From Bretschneidera sinensis (taxonomy: Eukaryota; Streptophyta; Magnoliopsida; Brassicales; Akaniaceae): a stretch of DNA of 64,000 nt. A program made the translations under genes and the position numbers. The DNA lies in assembly GCA_023935145.1 (NCBI GenBank), contig CM043699.1, forward strand, positions 67,620,638-67,684,637, given 5' to 3'. The notes beneath the pieces were generated by a model, which searched no databases, was not told the DNA's origin, and saw only the letters and a list, made by a program, of their open reading frames with translations. Shown here one piece after another: positions 44,207 through 55,109 of this stretch (position 1 is the first letter of the stretch; every line of letters begins with the position of its first letter).

Positions 44207-45290
44207 ATGACACGTGGACGTGCTAGAGCTATAATTAGAGCTGTTAACTTGAGAAGGCGTGGTAGGCCCTAATTTTTAAACGAGCTGAGGTTGAGATGGA
44301 AGTTGAGTCTAAGTCTGTAGTTCCTTGAAGGAAACATGTTGATAGTGTAATTGATATTAGTAGAAGTATGAGAGAATCTAGAGGTGAAAGAGATAAGCTA
44401 AGAGAAGCTCTTGCTCATGCTCATGCTCTTAAGAAAATGAATACTCAATGATAGAGTTGATAGTCTATAGCATAGACTTGATGAATAGGCTAGAGTAGTG
44501 CTTGAAGTTGTTGTAAATTCAGAAAAGGTAAATGTTAAAAAGGGGAAAGGTGAGTTTATGGATGAAATGTAGAGAGACTGTTTTGTTAGATATATTAAGT
44601 CGAATGCATTGTTGTTTAAAGAATCTATGAATCTTTTTAAGCCTAAGTTATGGGTGAAACATGTAGAGAGATTATTTGATATTTTACCAATGATTGACAG
44701 GCAGAGGGTCACCTTTGCTACATTCAAGTTAGAGAGAGAGGCCTTAAAATTATGGGAGAATATTCTTCCCAGGGTAAGTGCAGATGTTGGCAGACCCTTA
44801 AACTCGAATAGGTTTAAGGAGGTTTTTTTCTTGATAAATATTTTCCTTATACCTCTAGAGCCCAACAAGAGAGAGATTTTATTTATTTGAGGCAAATGTA
44901 TTAACTATGACTCAATATGATATGATATTTATGGCTTTGTCGAGGTTTGTACCGAAAATGGTAGACCTAGAGGAGAAGAAGTGTAAAAGATTCATAGATG
45001 AATTATATTTTGAGATTAAATCGAAACTATCTTACATAAGGCATATGAATTATGTCAGGTTGGTGGATATAACACTTCAGATTGAGAAAGATGTAATTGA
45101 AAGAGAAAGAGTGGTTAAAGAGGCTTAGACATTAAGGTTCTAAAGGTAGTGGTGGTATGAGTGTACAGGGTGAGAGACCACCCAGATGGGGCATTCCATG
45201 TTACAAGGAACTGTAGTACAGAATCAGCGGCAAGTATGATTTGTTGCTTTTGTAGCTCAGAGTAATATCAGTGGGACCCCTAGATTTGGG
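44207..45290 (+). pseudogene. gag: Element L gag
   Basis: ATG 44207 opens MTRGRARAIIRAVNLRRRGRP, a typical basic chromovirus gag start, then a stop. The gag domain is readable at 44609-44890 (WVKHVERLFDILPMIDRQRV, TFATFKLEREALKLWE) and 44907-45128 (PKMVDLEEKKCKRFIDEL). Several stops and at least one frame change interrupt it. The zinc knuckle follows in the first repeat unit (CYRCNPIRYLSKNC near 45377), with Tyr in place of the usual His. Confidence 0.78.
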
Positions 45291-47408
45291 AGATAGTCTG
45301 TAGAAACTGACAGTTATGGTAAAGGTGGGAGTGTACAACCTAGAGGATATGATAACGTAATAACAATACTAGAACGTGTTATAGATGTAATCCAATAAGA
45401 TATTTATCCAAGAATTGTCCTAATTTAAGGTGCCTTGTATGTAGAAAAGGTGGATATATCAATGTTGATTAATCTTGGTGCAACCCATTCTTTTGCATCC
45501 AATGTATTTATGAAGTTTATTGATGCATGTATTAGTCCTTTAATGCATAATAGTTTTGCTGAATTTCCCAGTAGAGATAGAGTGATAGTCAAAAATGTTT
45601 ACAAAGGCTGTGTGATTCATATCAGTGATAAAGAATTTGAAATTGATTTATTACCTTTGAATATGATAGATTTTCATTTAATTTTGGGAATGAATTGGTT
45701 GTCGACGTATTACGTCTGGGTTGATTGTTCCAAAAAGAACATAGTGTTAAAGATATAGACATGAAGAGTTTAACTTTAAGGGAGTACATAAGATACTCTT
45801 GAACTATCTTATTTTGCTAGAAGATAGTCCGTGGGAACTAGAAGTTATGGTAAATGTGGGAGTGTACTACCTAGAGGATGTGATAACGTGATAAAAATAC
45901 TATAACGTGTTATAGATGTGATCCGATAAGATATTGATCCCATAATTATCCTAATTTGAGGTGCCTTGTATGTAGAAAAGGTGGACATATCAATGTTGGT
46001 TAATCCTGGTGCAACCCATTATTTTGCATCCAATGTATTTATAAAGTTTATTGATGCATGTATTAGTCCTTTGATGCATAATAGTATTGCTAAATTTTTC
46101 ACTAGAGATAGAGTGATAATTATAAATGTTTACAAAGGTTGTGTGATTTGTATCAGTGATAAAGAATTTGAAGTTGATTTATTACCTTTGAATATGATAG
46201 ATTTTCATTTGATTTTGGGAATGAATTGGTTGTCTACATATTACGCCTGGGTTGATTGTTCCAGAAAGAACATAGTGTTCAAGATATGGACATGACGAGT
46301 TTATCTTTAAGGGAGAACATAAGATACTCTCGAACTATCTTATTTTGTTGGAAAATAGTTTGTAGGAACTGGAAGTTATGGTTAAGGTGGGAGTGTACTA
46401 CCTAGAGGATGTGATAACGTGATAAAAATACTAGAACGTGTTATAGATGTAATCTGATAAGACATTATCCCAGAATTGTCCTAATTTGAGGTGCCTTATA
46501 TGTAGAAAAGGTGGACATATCAATGTTGGTTAATCCTGGTGCAACCCATTATTTTGCATCCAATGTATTTATGAAGTTTATTGATGCATGTATTAGTGCT
46601 TTGATGCATAATAGTACTACTTAAGTTCCCACTTGAGATAGAGTGATAATCATAAATGTTTACAAAGGCTGTGTGATTCGTATCAGTGATAAAGAATTTG
46701 AGGTTGATTTATTACCTTTGAATATGATAGATTTTCATTTGATTTTTGGAATGAATTGGTTGTCTACATATTACGCCTGGGTTGATTGTTCCAAAAGGAA
46801 CATAGTGTTCAAGATATGGACATGACGAGTTTAACTTTAAGGGAGAACATAAGATACTCTCGAACTATCTTATTTTGTTGGAAAATAGTCTGTGGGAACT
46901 GGAAGTTATGGTAAAGGTGGGAGTGTACTACCTAGAGGATGTGATAACGTGATAAAAATACTAGAACGTGTTATAGATGTAATCCGATAAGACATTTATC
47001 CCAGAATTGTCCTAATTTGAGGTGCCTTGTATGTAGAAAAAGTGGGCCTATCAATGTTGGTTAATCTTGGTGCAACCCATTATTTTGCATCCAATTTATT
47101 TATGAAGTTTATTTATGCATGTATTAGTTTTTTGATGCATAATAGCATTGTTGAAGTTCCCACTAGAGATAGAGTGATAATCATAAATGTTTATAAAGGC
47201 TGTGTGATTCGTATCAGTGATAAAGATTTGAAGTTGATTTATTACCTTTGAATATGATAGATTTTCATTTGATTTTGGGAATGAATTGGTTGTCGACGTA
47301 TTACGCCTGGGTTGATTGTTCCAGAAAGAACGTAGTGTTCAAGATATGGACATGAGAAGTTTAACTTTCAAGGAGAACATAAGATACTCTCGAACTATCT
47401 TATTTTGC
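45291..47408 (+). repeat. Four tandem copies of the L zinc-knuckle/protease segment
   Basis: Period about 530 bp: units near 45291, 45824, 46355 and 46887. Each runs from the linker before the zinc knuckle through the retropepsin domain. Each has the alternative Leu-Tyr-Val-Glu-Lys-Val start and ends with a common spacer (GAACTATCTTATTTTG). Units 2 to 4 are more similar to one another than to unit 1. The last ends at ACTACTAGTAG-unique sequence leading to RT. Confidence 0.88.
45435..47340 (+). pseudogene. Element L retropepsin-like domains, four copies without catalytic Asp
   Basis: Open or nearly open frames at 45435-45758, 45966-46295, 46500-46825 (one stop) and 47027-47251 (one shift). 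Chromovirus proteases have the active site Asp-X-Gly-Ala-Thr-His-Ser-Phe. Here it reads INLGATHSF in copy 1, VNPGATHYF in copies 2 and 3 and VNLGATHYF in copy 4, so Asn replaces the Asp in all four. The rest of the fold signature (DFHLILGMNWLSTYY, LLPLNMIDFHLI) is kept in at least three. The mutation therefore most likely predates the amplification, and none could have been an active protease as read. Confidence 0.85.
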
Positions 47409-47559
47409 TCTGACTACTAGTAGATGGTTAAAGAAGGGTTGTGAGGAGTATTTGGTGTACATAATGGATTCTAAAAAGGAAAATAAGAAGTTAGAATAAA
47501 TCTTAGTGGTGAAATATTATTCTAATGTATTTCTTGATGAGTTGTCTAGTTGTCTCCCA

Positions 47560-50180
47560 GTAGGGAGATTAAATTCTCTATTGTTGTGATACCAGGTTCA
47601 TCATATATATCTATAGCACCCTACAGGGTGACACCCAATGAGTTGAGAGAGTTGAAAGTTCAAGAGTTGTTAGATAAACAATTTATTCGAGTTAGTGTGT
47701 CGCCTTGGGGAGCCCTATGTTGTTTGTGAAGAAAAAGGATGGAATGATTAGATTGTGTATAGATTACAGATAATCGAATAAGATCATTATTAAGAACAAA
47801 TATCTTTTACCTAGGATAAATAATTTATTTGAGAAGTTGCAGGGAGCAAGGGTATTTTCTAAGATAGACCTGAGATAAGGTTATCACCCATTTGAGAATA
47901 AAAGAATGAGATGTGTCTAAGACTGCGTTTAGGACATATTATGGTCATAAGTTTCTTGTGATGCCATTTGGATTAACTAATGCTCCAACAATATTCATGG
48001 ACTTGATGAATAAAATGTTTAAACCATTTCTTGATAGTTTTGCGGTTGTGTTCATTGATGACATCTTGGTGTATTCTAAGACAAAGGAAGAGCATGTAAA
48101 ATATTTGGAAATTGTGTTGAAGATTTTGAGGAGAGAAATTTTATGCTATAATTCCCTAAATGTGAATTTTGACTTAATGCAATAAATGTCTTAGGGCATG
48201 TAGTATCTGGAGATGGTATAGCAATTGATCCACATAAGGTAGAGGACCTGAGATCAGAAGCTTTTTGGGGTTAGTAGGTTATTATAGATGATTTATCCAT
48301 AAGTTTTCTATTATTGCATTACTATTGACTATATTAACCAAGAAAGATGTGAGATTTGTATGGTCTGGGGAGTGTGAGAAAAGTTTCCAATTACTAAAGG
48401 AGAAATTAACTACAGCTCTAGTATTGGTGCTTCCTTCTAGTGATGAAGGATTTGTGGTGTATAGTGATGTGTCGCATCAATGGTTGGGATGCGTGATGAT
48501 GTAACATGGGAAAGTTGTGGCTTATACTTCTAGGTAATTGAAGAATCATGATAGAAATTAGCCCACCCATAGCATAGAGTTGGCTGCCATAGTGTTTACT
48601 TTAAAAATTGGAGACATCATCTGTATGGAGCCACTTGTGAGATATTCATTGATCAATAGAGTTTGACATCTTACCTACCCAGAGAGAATTGAATTTGGGG
48701 CAAAGATGGTGGATGGAATTGATTAGTGACTATGATTGTACAATTCACTATCATCTAGAAAAGGCGAAGGTGGTAGCTGATGCATTGAGTAGAAAATCTA
48801 CAAGAAGATTGACTGCTATTGAAAGTCATGATGTGTAATTGATGATAGATTAAGAGAGATAAGAATGAAGTTGAATATTAGTGATAGATGATCATAGTTA
48901 ACAAATATGGTTGTACAGTCATCCATAGTAAAATGCTTTTTAGAGATGCAAGGTAGAGATAAAGAGATAGAAAAGATTAAGCATTGAGTGCTTATTAGAA
49001 AGCAATATGAATTCAAAATTTGAAATGAGAGTATTTTGGCATTGGAACACAGGATTTGTGTTCCCAATGATGCAGAGTTGAGAAAGAAGATATTGAGAGA
49101 AGTATATGATGATGTTTATTCGATGCACCCGAGTAACAATAAGATGTATAGAGGATTGAGACAGAATTACTGGTGGTCAGGATTGATGAGGGATGTAGCT
49201 GAATATATTTCTAGATGTTTGGTTTGTCCGTAAGTGAAGTTAGAGAATAAACATTCGGGAGGCTTACTACAGCCTCTTCCTGTGCTTGAATAACTATAGA
49301 AAAAAAATGTGAGTATGGATTTTGTTTATGGATTTTCCTATACTCAGAGAGGTCACAATATAGTGTAAGTGATAGTAGATATATTTTTTAAGTCATTCTA
49401 ATTTCTTCCAATTAAAACTAATTGGAATCCTAAAAAGTTGGTTGAACTGTATGTAGCTGAAATTGTGAGGTGGTATGGAGTACTACTGAGCATAGTGTCA
49501 TTTAGAGAATGTAGATTTACATCCTGGTTTTGAAGAGGCTTTCAGAAAGCCATGTGTACACAGTTGCAGTTTATTACAACTTTTTATCCTCAAACGGTTG
49601 AGCAGACAAAAAGGATTATTAGAGTACTAGAAGATATGTTAAGGGCAAATGTGATGAGTTTCTCAGTAAGTTGGGATGCTTACTTACCATTGATGGAATA
49701 TGTTTATAATAATCAACATCAATTTAGAAATGGAATGGCACCGATTAAGACATTGTATGGTAGGAGGTGTAGAGCTCATATATGTTGGGAAGAAATGGGA
49801 GAGTGAAATATATTTGGTCCATAAATTATTGAGCTAACAACTGAGAAGATCAAATTGATTAGAGAGAACCGTAAAGTAGCACAGAGTAGACCGAATAGCT
49901 ATGTTTATAATAGGAGAAGACCTCTCGAGTTTCAAATAGGTGGTTGGGTGTATTTAAAAATATCTCCATGAAAAGATGTATTAAGATTTAAACAGGAAAA
50001 GAAAGTTGAGTCCCAGGTATGTGGGACCCTATGAGGTTGTTGGGAAAGTTGGGCTAGTCGTGTATAGCCTAGAATTACCTCCAACGTTGAAGTAGTTACA
50101 CAATGTGTTTCATGTTTCACTTTTGAGAAAGTGTTTACATGATAAATCTCATAATATTTCGAGCAAAGCTGTAAATTAAG
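47560..50180 (+). pseudogene. pol: Element L RT-RNase H-integrase with chromovirus C-terminus
   Basis: RT from [19 protein letters not shown] (about 47590) through [15 protein letters not shown] to catalytic [16 protein letters not shown] (near 48050). RNase H near 48440-48830 with VVYSDVS and HSIELAAIVFTLK. Integrase with CHPSNNKMYRGLR-like zinc block (MHPSNNKMYRGLRQNYWW, 49120-49180), C-x2-C at 49215, core decayed near 49320-49560, then QLQFITTFYPQTVEQTKRII and PLMEYVYNNQHQFRNGMAP. Tail has YVGPYEVVGKVGLVVYSLEL and LHNVFHVSLLRKCL. Many stops and shifts. The order and the FIDDILVYS type place it in Tekay/Del chromoviruses. Confidence 0.85.
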
Positions 50181-50224
50181 GAAGGTTTGACTTTTATACA
50201 AGTACTAATAAAAAATTTAGATAG

Positions 50225-50396
50225 AAAAGAACAAGCTTTGTGTAATAAAGTAATCCTAGTAGTTTTGTGGAGAAACAAAGATATTGAAAAATTTACGTGA
50301 GAATGTGAAGCAACTATGAAGATATATTATCCGTAGTTGTTTCTTGAGTTAGGTAAGGAAATTTTGAAGATGAAATTTTTATAAGGTGGGTAGAAT
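50225..50396 (+). other. Element L C-terminal tail and purine tract
   Basis: Decayed VLWRNKDIEKF and ECEATMKIYYP, the tail usual after the chromodomain-like end of Tekay pol, then NFEDEIF and the purine tract AAGGTGGGTAGAAT just before the LTR. Confidence 0.6.
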
Positions 50397-50807
50397 TGTA
50401 ATACCTGTGCTCTTAGAGTATGGGTAAAGAAGTAAATTGATAAATATGACATGGAATTAAAATAATATATATGTGAAAGATTTATTATTGAATAAAATAA
50501 TTCTTTTGAAAAAAAACTTGACACGTGATGGTGTGGATACAAAGAAAAAGAAAAGAAAACAATGTTTTGTAAAAAAAAGGTGCAAGACACCTAGGTGTCC
50601 AGGTGTTGTCATCTGTGACACTAATCAAAATTTGGGAAGGTAAAGACGCTTAGCAGAATTAAGGAAACGATGCCACCGTTAAAAGGATTTTATAAAAATC
50701 GTTTTCATTAATTTGTTTTATTAGTCTTACCAAATCATGTTTGGTTTTTTTCAACTTCAAATCAAACTACTCTATTTCTTTAAACACTTGGGGGCCGAAA
50801 GAAAGGA
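50397..50807 (+). repeat. Element L 3' LTR, left part
   Basis: Starts TGTAATACCTGTGC; 411 bp matching the start of the 5' LTR (with a deletion in the A-rich tract), interrupted by M after AAGGA. Confidence 0.9.
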
Positions 50808-51178
50808 TGATAAGCACTGAATGTCACACATTCAAGCCCCTTAATTTGCATATGTTAATCTTTTAGCCTTGTTACAATTTGATCTTTTGTAGTGTTTTAC
50901 ATGCTTTTAGGTTTCCCACGAGGAATGCAACAAAACCCATCATTTCTAGATTGTTAAAGATAAATTGAGCATTTTGCTAAGTTATGTTGTCACTAGCAAA
51001 TGGTGAAAACGAGTTTCACAAAATTGACAGAATTGCCCGTATAGATCAGTCATTTTTGCAGATTAAACTGTATTGATTCAGGAAGAACCAAGAGATGAGC
51101 CATATATGCTTGGAAATATCCGGATATCTATTTTCTAGAGAATTTTACGGCTCATAAATATAATTTTTTTGGAGAAAA
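50808..51178 (+). repeat. Element M first LTR, truncated
   Basis: TGATAAGCACTG start. It has the AG-terminated tract (CATGCTTTTAGG near 50911) and most of one 185-bp cassette, then joins protease sequence at GGAGAAAAGTAGAAATC. Both parents have a GAGAAA/AGAAAAGT string, so the deletion probably used microhomology. TATA, R, U5, primer site and gag are lost. Confidence 0.82.
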
Positions 51179-51955
51179 GTAGAAATCAATATTCCTTTAC
51201 TTGATGCAATTAAACAAATCCCATCTTATGCCAAGTTCTTAAAGGATTATTATACTAACAAAAGAAAGTTTCAGGAATATGAGAAAGTTGCATTGACATA
51301 AGAGGTAAGCGTGGTCTTGTTGAGGCAGTTACCACCTAAATTAAAAGATCCGGGTAGTTTTACTATTCCTTGTAGGATTGGTGACCAACTCTTTGAACGT
51401 GCTTTGCTTGATTTAGGGGCAGGTATCAATTTGCTGCCCTATATGGTTTACGAGAAATTGAATTTGAGGGAACTTCAACCAACCTGAATTACGTTGCAAT
51501 TAGCAGACAGAAACATCAAGAGACCAAGAGGTATTATAGAGGATGTCTTAGTTTAGGTAAATCAATTTATTTTGCTTGCTGATTTTTTTGTTTTGGATAT
51601 GGAAGAATCACCTATACCATCATCTCTTCCCATTATTTTAGGTAGACCCTTTATGAGTATTGCTGATACAAAAATATGTGCTAAAAAGGGTACTATAAGC
51701 ATGAAAGTAAATGGTGAAAAGATAGAGTTTAGGGTGTTTGATGCAATGAAACTACCGCATGATAATCATGATTGTTTCAATATTTGTGTGGTTAAAAGTG
51801 TTGTTGAGCAAGTCTTTCAGGTACATAGCATTGATCCATTTAAGGCTACCATAACTCACAGTCTCACAATGCCTAACATTGAGCAGGATTGTGAAAGTAT
51901 TGATGTTGACATCATCCTCAATGATGTTGACATAATTGAGGGTGTGATTCTCTAA
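51179..51955 (+). pseudogene. pro: Element M first internal copy: protease region
   Basis: Begins inside the gag-pro linker (VEINIPLLDAIKQIPSYAKF). Protease has LLDLGAGINLLPYMVYEKL (Asp kept) near 51408 and SLPIILGRPFMSIAD near 51620, open to 51955 after three earlier stops. Ends DIILNDVDIIEG. It has fewer stops than the same region of the second copy (56700-57540). Confidence 0.83.
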
Positions 51956-53438
51956 TCCGTCCAGTACATGGCAAGAGAGTCACACGGTCTGGCTGAAGAC
52001 TATAAACTTAGCACCACTTGGGAGGTAGCCTAATTTGTGTGTTCTTGATTGTTTTCATTTTAGACTCCATCCTTCTTAATTAAAAAAAATATCTCTTTTG
52101 GTGTTTCATTTTTTTTTGTTTCTCGCAATCTTGCGCACATTTATGCTAGTTTTTTTTTTTTTTAGCTTTGATTTTTTAGGACAGGTGTTTTTTGGGGAGC
52201 TTTATCCTTCACCACTTTTCTTTCTCCTCCCGGTGTTGTATCTCTTACTACACATTGGGGACAATGTATTATTTAAGTTTGGGGTTGTAGGAAAACAATT
52301 GTATGTCCTTATGTGAGCATTATGCACCTGTTTGATCGCCCAAATAGTGTTATCTATAAGAATTTGGTTAAATTGAAACTGTGATTTGATTTCATTGGCG
52401 AGTATAAATTTTTGAACATGTGATCAATTCAATAGAAAATCTGAGTCTGGTTACTTACTTTTGGCTTAAGACACTTCATATGTTCCATCTTGATTTCACC
52501 ACGAACACATTAGCACATGATCTGAGAGGTATGAAATGAAGAAATAATGTTGCTTGTTTTCAAAATCTTGAGTTCGGTCTGATGCTTTATTAGATGAATG
52601 ACCTTGGCATGATTTATTGCTAATGAATAATGGCATGATGAACAATGATGAATAATGACTTTCTAACCTGTTTGCTGAGTAACCAGGCCTCTCGCGACCA
52701 AGCAATGAGTGTTTGCATCAAAAGGTGAACGGCTTGGACTAGTTAATGACACGGCTAGTTTAGCTTTGTAGCCATTTTGGCTCGAGTTAGTAAGTCTTAA
52801 GGGTACTTTACACCTTGTGCCCTAAAACCATCTGGTTTGGGAGTCACTAGCCTAATACTCGATACATGGATCAATTAGAAAACTTAAGGGAGCTAAGCAT
52901 TGCACAACCTGCATTTAAAAAATAAATTAAAAAAAAGAAAAAAAAAAGAGAAAGGAAGTCATCATATCTACTGTGATATTGCCATTGTAATTTATTTGAT
53001 GGAGATTCCACTGAATTTTGAGATAATGATATATGCATATTAGGATTGAGTTGAAACTCCAGGATTATGTGATAATTCACATTACACTAGTTGATCTTGT
53101 AAAGTCTCTGCTAGCCAGCTATGAGTGATTGGACTTTGAATTCTTCTAGACGTCTTGAAAATGAAGTTTGTCAATTTAAGCTTGTTAATGAATGAAAAAC
53201 ATTGTTAATGTGATTCTGTATTCTTCTTGATAACATGATTGTGAAATAAATGTTTGTGGGTAGCATTTCTGTTAAACCCTCACGAGACTTCACTCGTCCT
53301 CTAGGGATGCCTTAGGGTTTAAAAGGCTTATTGCATACGCTAAATGCAATCGTACACCTCACAAAAGACGAAATTAGGTAGTTATTTTATTTTTAGTTTT
53401 ATATTCCTAAGGGACTATAAATATGTAAGTTTGGGGTT
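51956..53438 (+). other. Element M first 3' noncoding region
   Basis: Post-ORF box AAACTTAGCACCACTTGGGA (about 52004), hairpin ACACATTG/CAATGTAT (52250-52269) with TTTAAGTTTGGGG, GCTGAGTAACCAGG block (52674-52729), TTAAGGG/CCCTAA and AAACCATCTGGTTT block (52777-52855), GGGACTATAAATATG and purine tract at the LTR. Confidence 0.75.
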
Positions 53439-54998
53439 GTAATAAGTGATGAATGTCACACATTCAAGCCCCTTAATTTGCATACGTTAATCCTTTAACC
53501 TTGTTACAATTTGATCTTTTGTAGTGTTTTACATGCTTTCAGGTTTTCCAATAGGAATGCAACAAAGCTCATCATTTTTATACTATTGAACATAAATTAA
53601 GCATTTTTCTAAGTCATGTTGTCACTAGAAAAGGTTGAAAAAGTGTTTCACTAAACTGCCAGAATTGCCCGTACAGATCAGTCATTTTTGCGGATTAAAC
53701 TGTATTGATTCAGGAAGAACTTGGAGATGAGCCTATATGCTTGGAAAGATTTGGATGTCTATTTTTTGGAGAATTTTACGCCTCGTAAACATAATTTTTG
53801 TAGAGAAAGTTATTTTAGTTTTAGTACACAAAGGTCAGGCTGTGCGTGATTTCAGCGTGGCAGAAGTGAAGAAGCTATTAAGTTCTGATTTTTTTGGGAT
53901 TTGTACGGCTGGAAAAGGAAGTTGAGTGCCTAAATAAGTCTAGGGAAAAATCAGAAAAACAAAAATAGACACATGTTAAATTGCTAGGGTTTTGTTTAGG
54001 GTTCTATAAATACATGTTTAAAAGACCAAAAAGGGACATGTTTTTTTTACTACATTTTCTTCTACGGTGGCCGTCTTCACGCATGAGAGCTCTTGTTCTC
54101 TGATGGTTATCATCATAGTGGAGTTGTATTATCTTTTTTTAACTATGATGAAGATATTTTCCATTACAATTATGTATAATTAAATATTTTAATTAGGGCT
54201 CGATTGAAGCCCTAGTCATGTCATCTTAAGGATTTCGACTTCTTTCTTACAAATTATTTTTTTGTGATGCTTAATTGATTAATTCTTGGTTTTATTTCAT
54301 TCTTCATATGGTTTATGTGTTATGCTTGATCATCATATACATGTGTTATATGGAGATTGTCAGCTAGGTAAATTTAGATAACCGAATCTTGTGCCTACAC
54401 TAAGTAACGAAGGAACCATTTATGGGTTCTTGGGATTAATCAACATGAAAAACCAGAATAGATTCCATGTTCAAGGTTTCAAGTGTTTATTTATTTCCAT
54501 TGTTTTATGCTTTCTTGAAGTGCAACTTAGTAGATACCATGCTAAATACTTTGAGAATGAAAAGAGTTAGAGTAGACACCCATGCCTAACTTGTTGCTTA
54601 GGGAAATCAATAGCTTAAGAAGTAGATATCATGCCTTTAGGTTGGTAAATATTAAGCATCTAAATCTAGTTTGTACCATTGTGCAAGTCATTTGCTTTAT
54701 AGAAGATGATTAGTGTTGAATATCGAAGCCTTAACTTATTTTCTCATTTTTTCAATTCTAGTTTTAAAACTGTTTTACGATTTTCTTTCACTAGTGCAAT
54801 TTTTGCTGTTTATTCAAATATGTTATTTTTTGTTTCATTTAGATAGAAGCTTTAGGAAATTATATTTAAACACATTTAATCCAATCCTCGTTCGAATGAT
54901 TTCATTTTTCCTAGCCATACTATTTGCTTGATCTTGTGCACTTGCGAGTTAAAACATATATTTAGAAGCTTATTATTTAGGTTGATATTTGTATAGCA
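53439..54998 (+). repeat. Element M middle LTR
   Basis: TGTAATAAGTG to GTATAGCA, about 1560 bp. It is 3' LTR of the first internal copy and 5' LTR of the second. It has one 185-bp cassette (about 53650-53870) and TATA CTATAAATA (54004). No CpG palindrome cluster is seen. Confidence 0.85.
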
Positions 54999-55004
54999 AG
55001 TTTT

Positions 55005-55021
55005 TGGTGCCGTTACCAGGG
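55005..55021 (+). other. Element M primer-binding site, tRNA-Asp type
   Basis: TGGTGCCGTTACCAGGG, three differences from the exact tRNA-Asp complement. Confidence 0.75.
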
Positions 55022-55109
55022 ATTTCGCTAAATAGTGTTTAATTTTCATATTAAAGAATTTAAAATATATATTTACTGTTTACATGATATAGTGCAAGAT
55101 TGAAATTTT

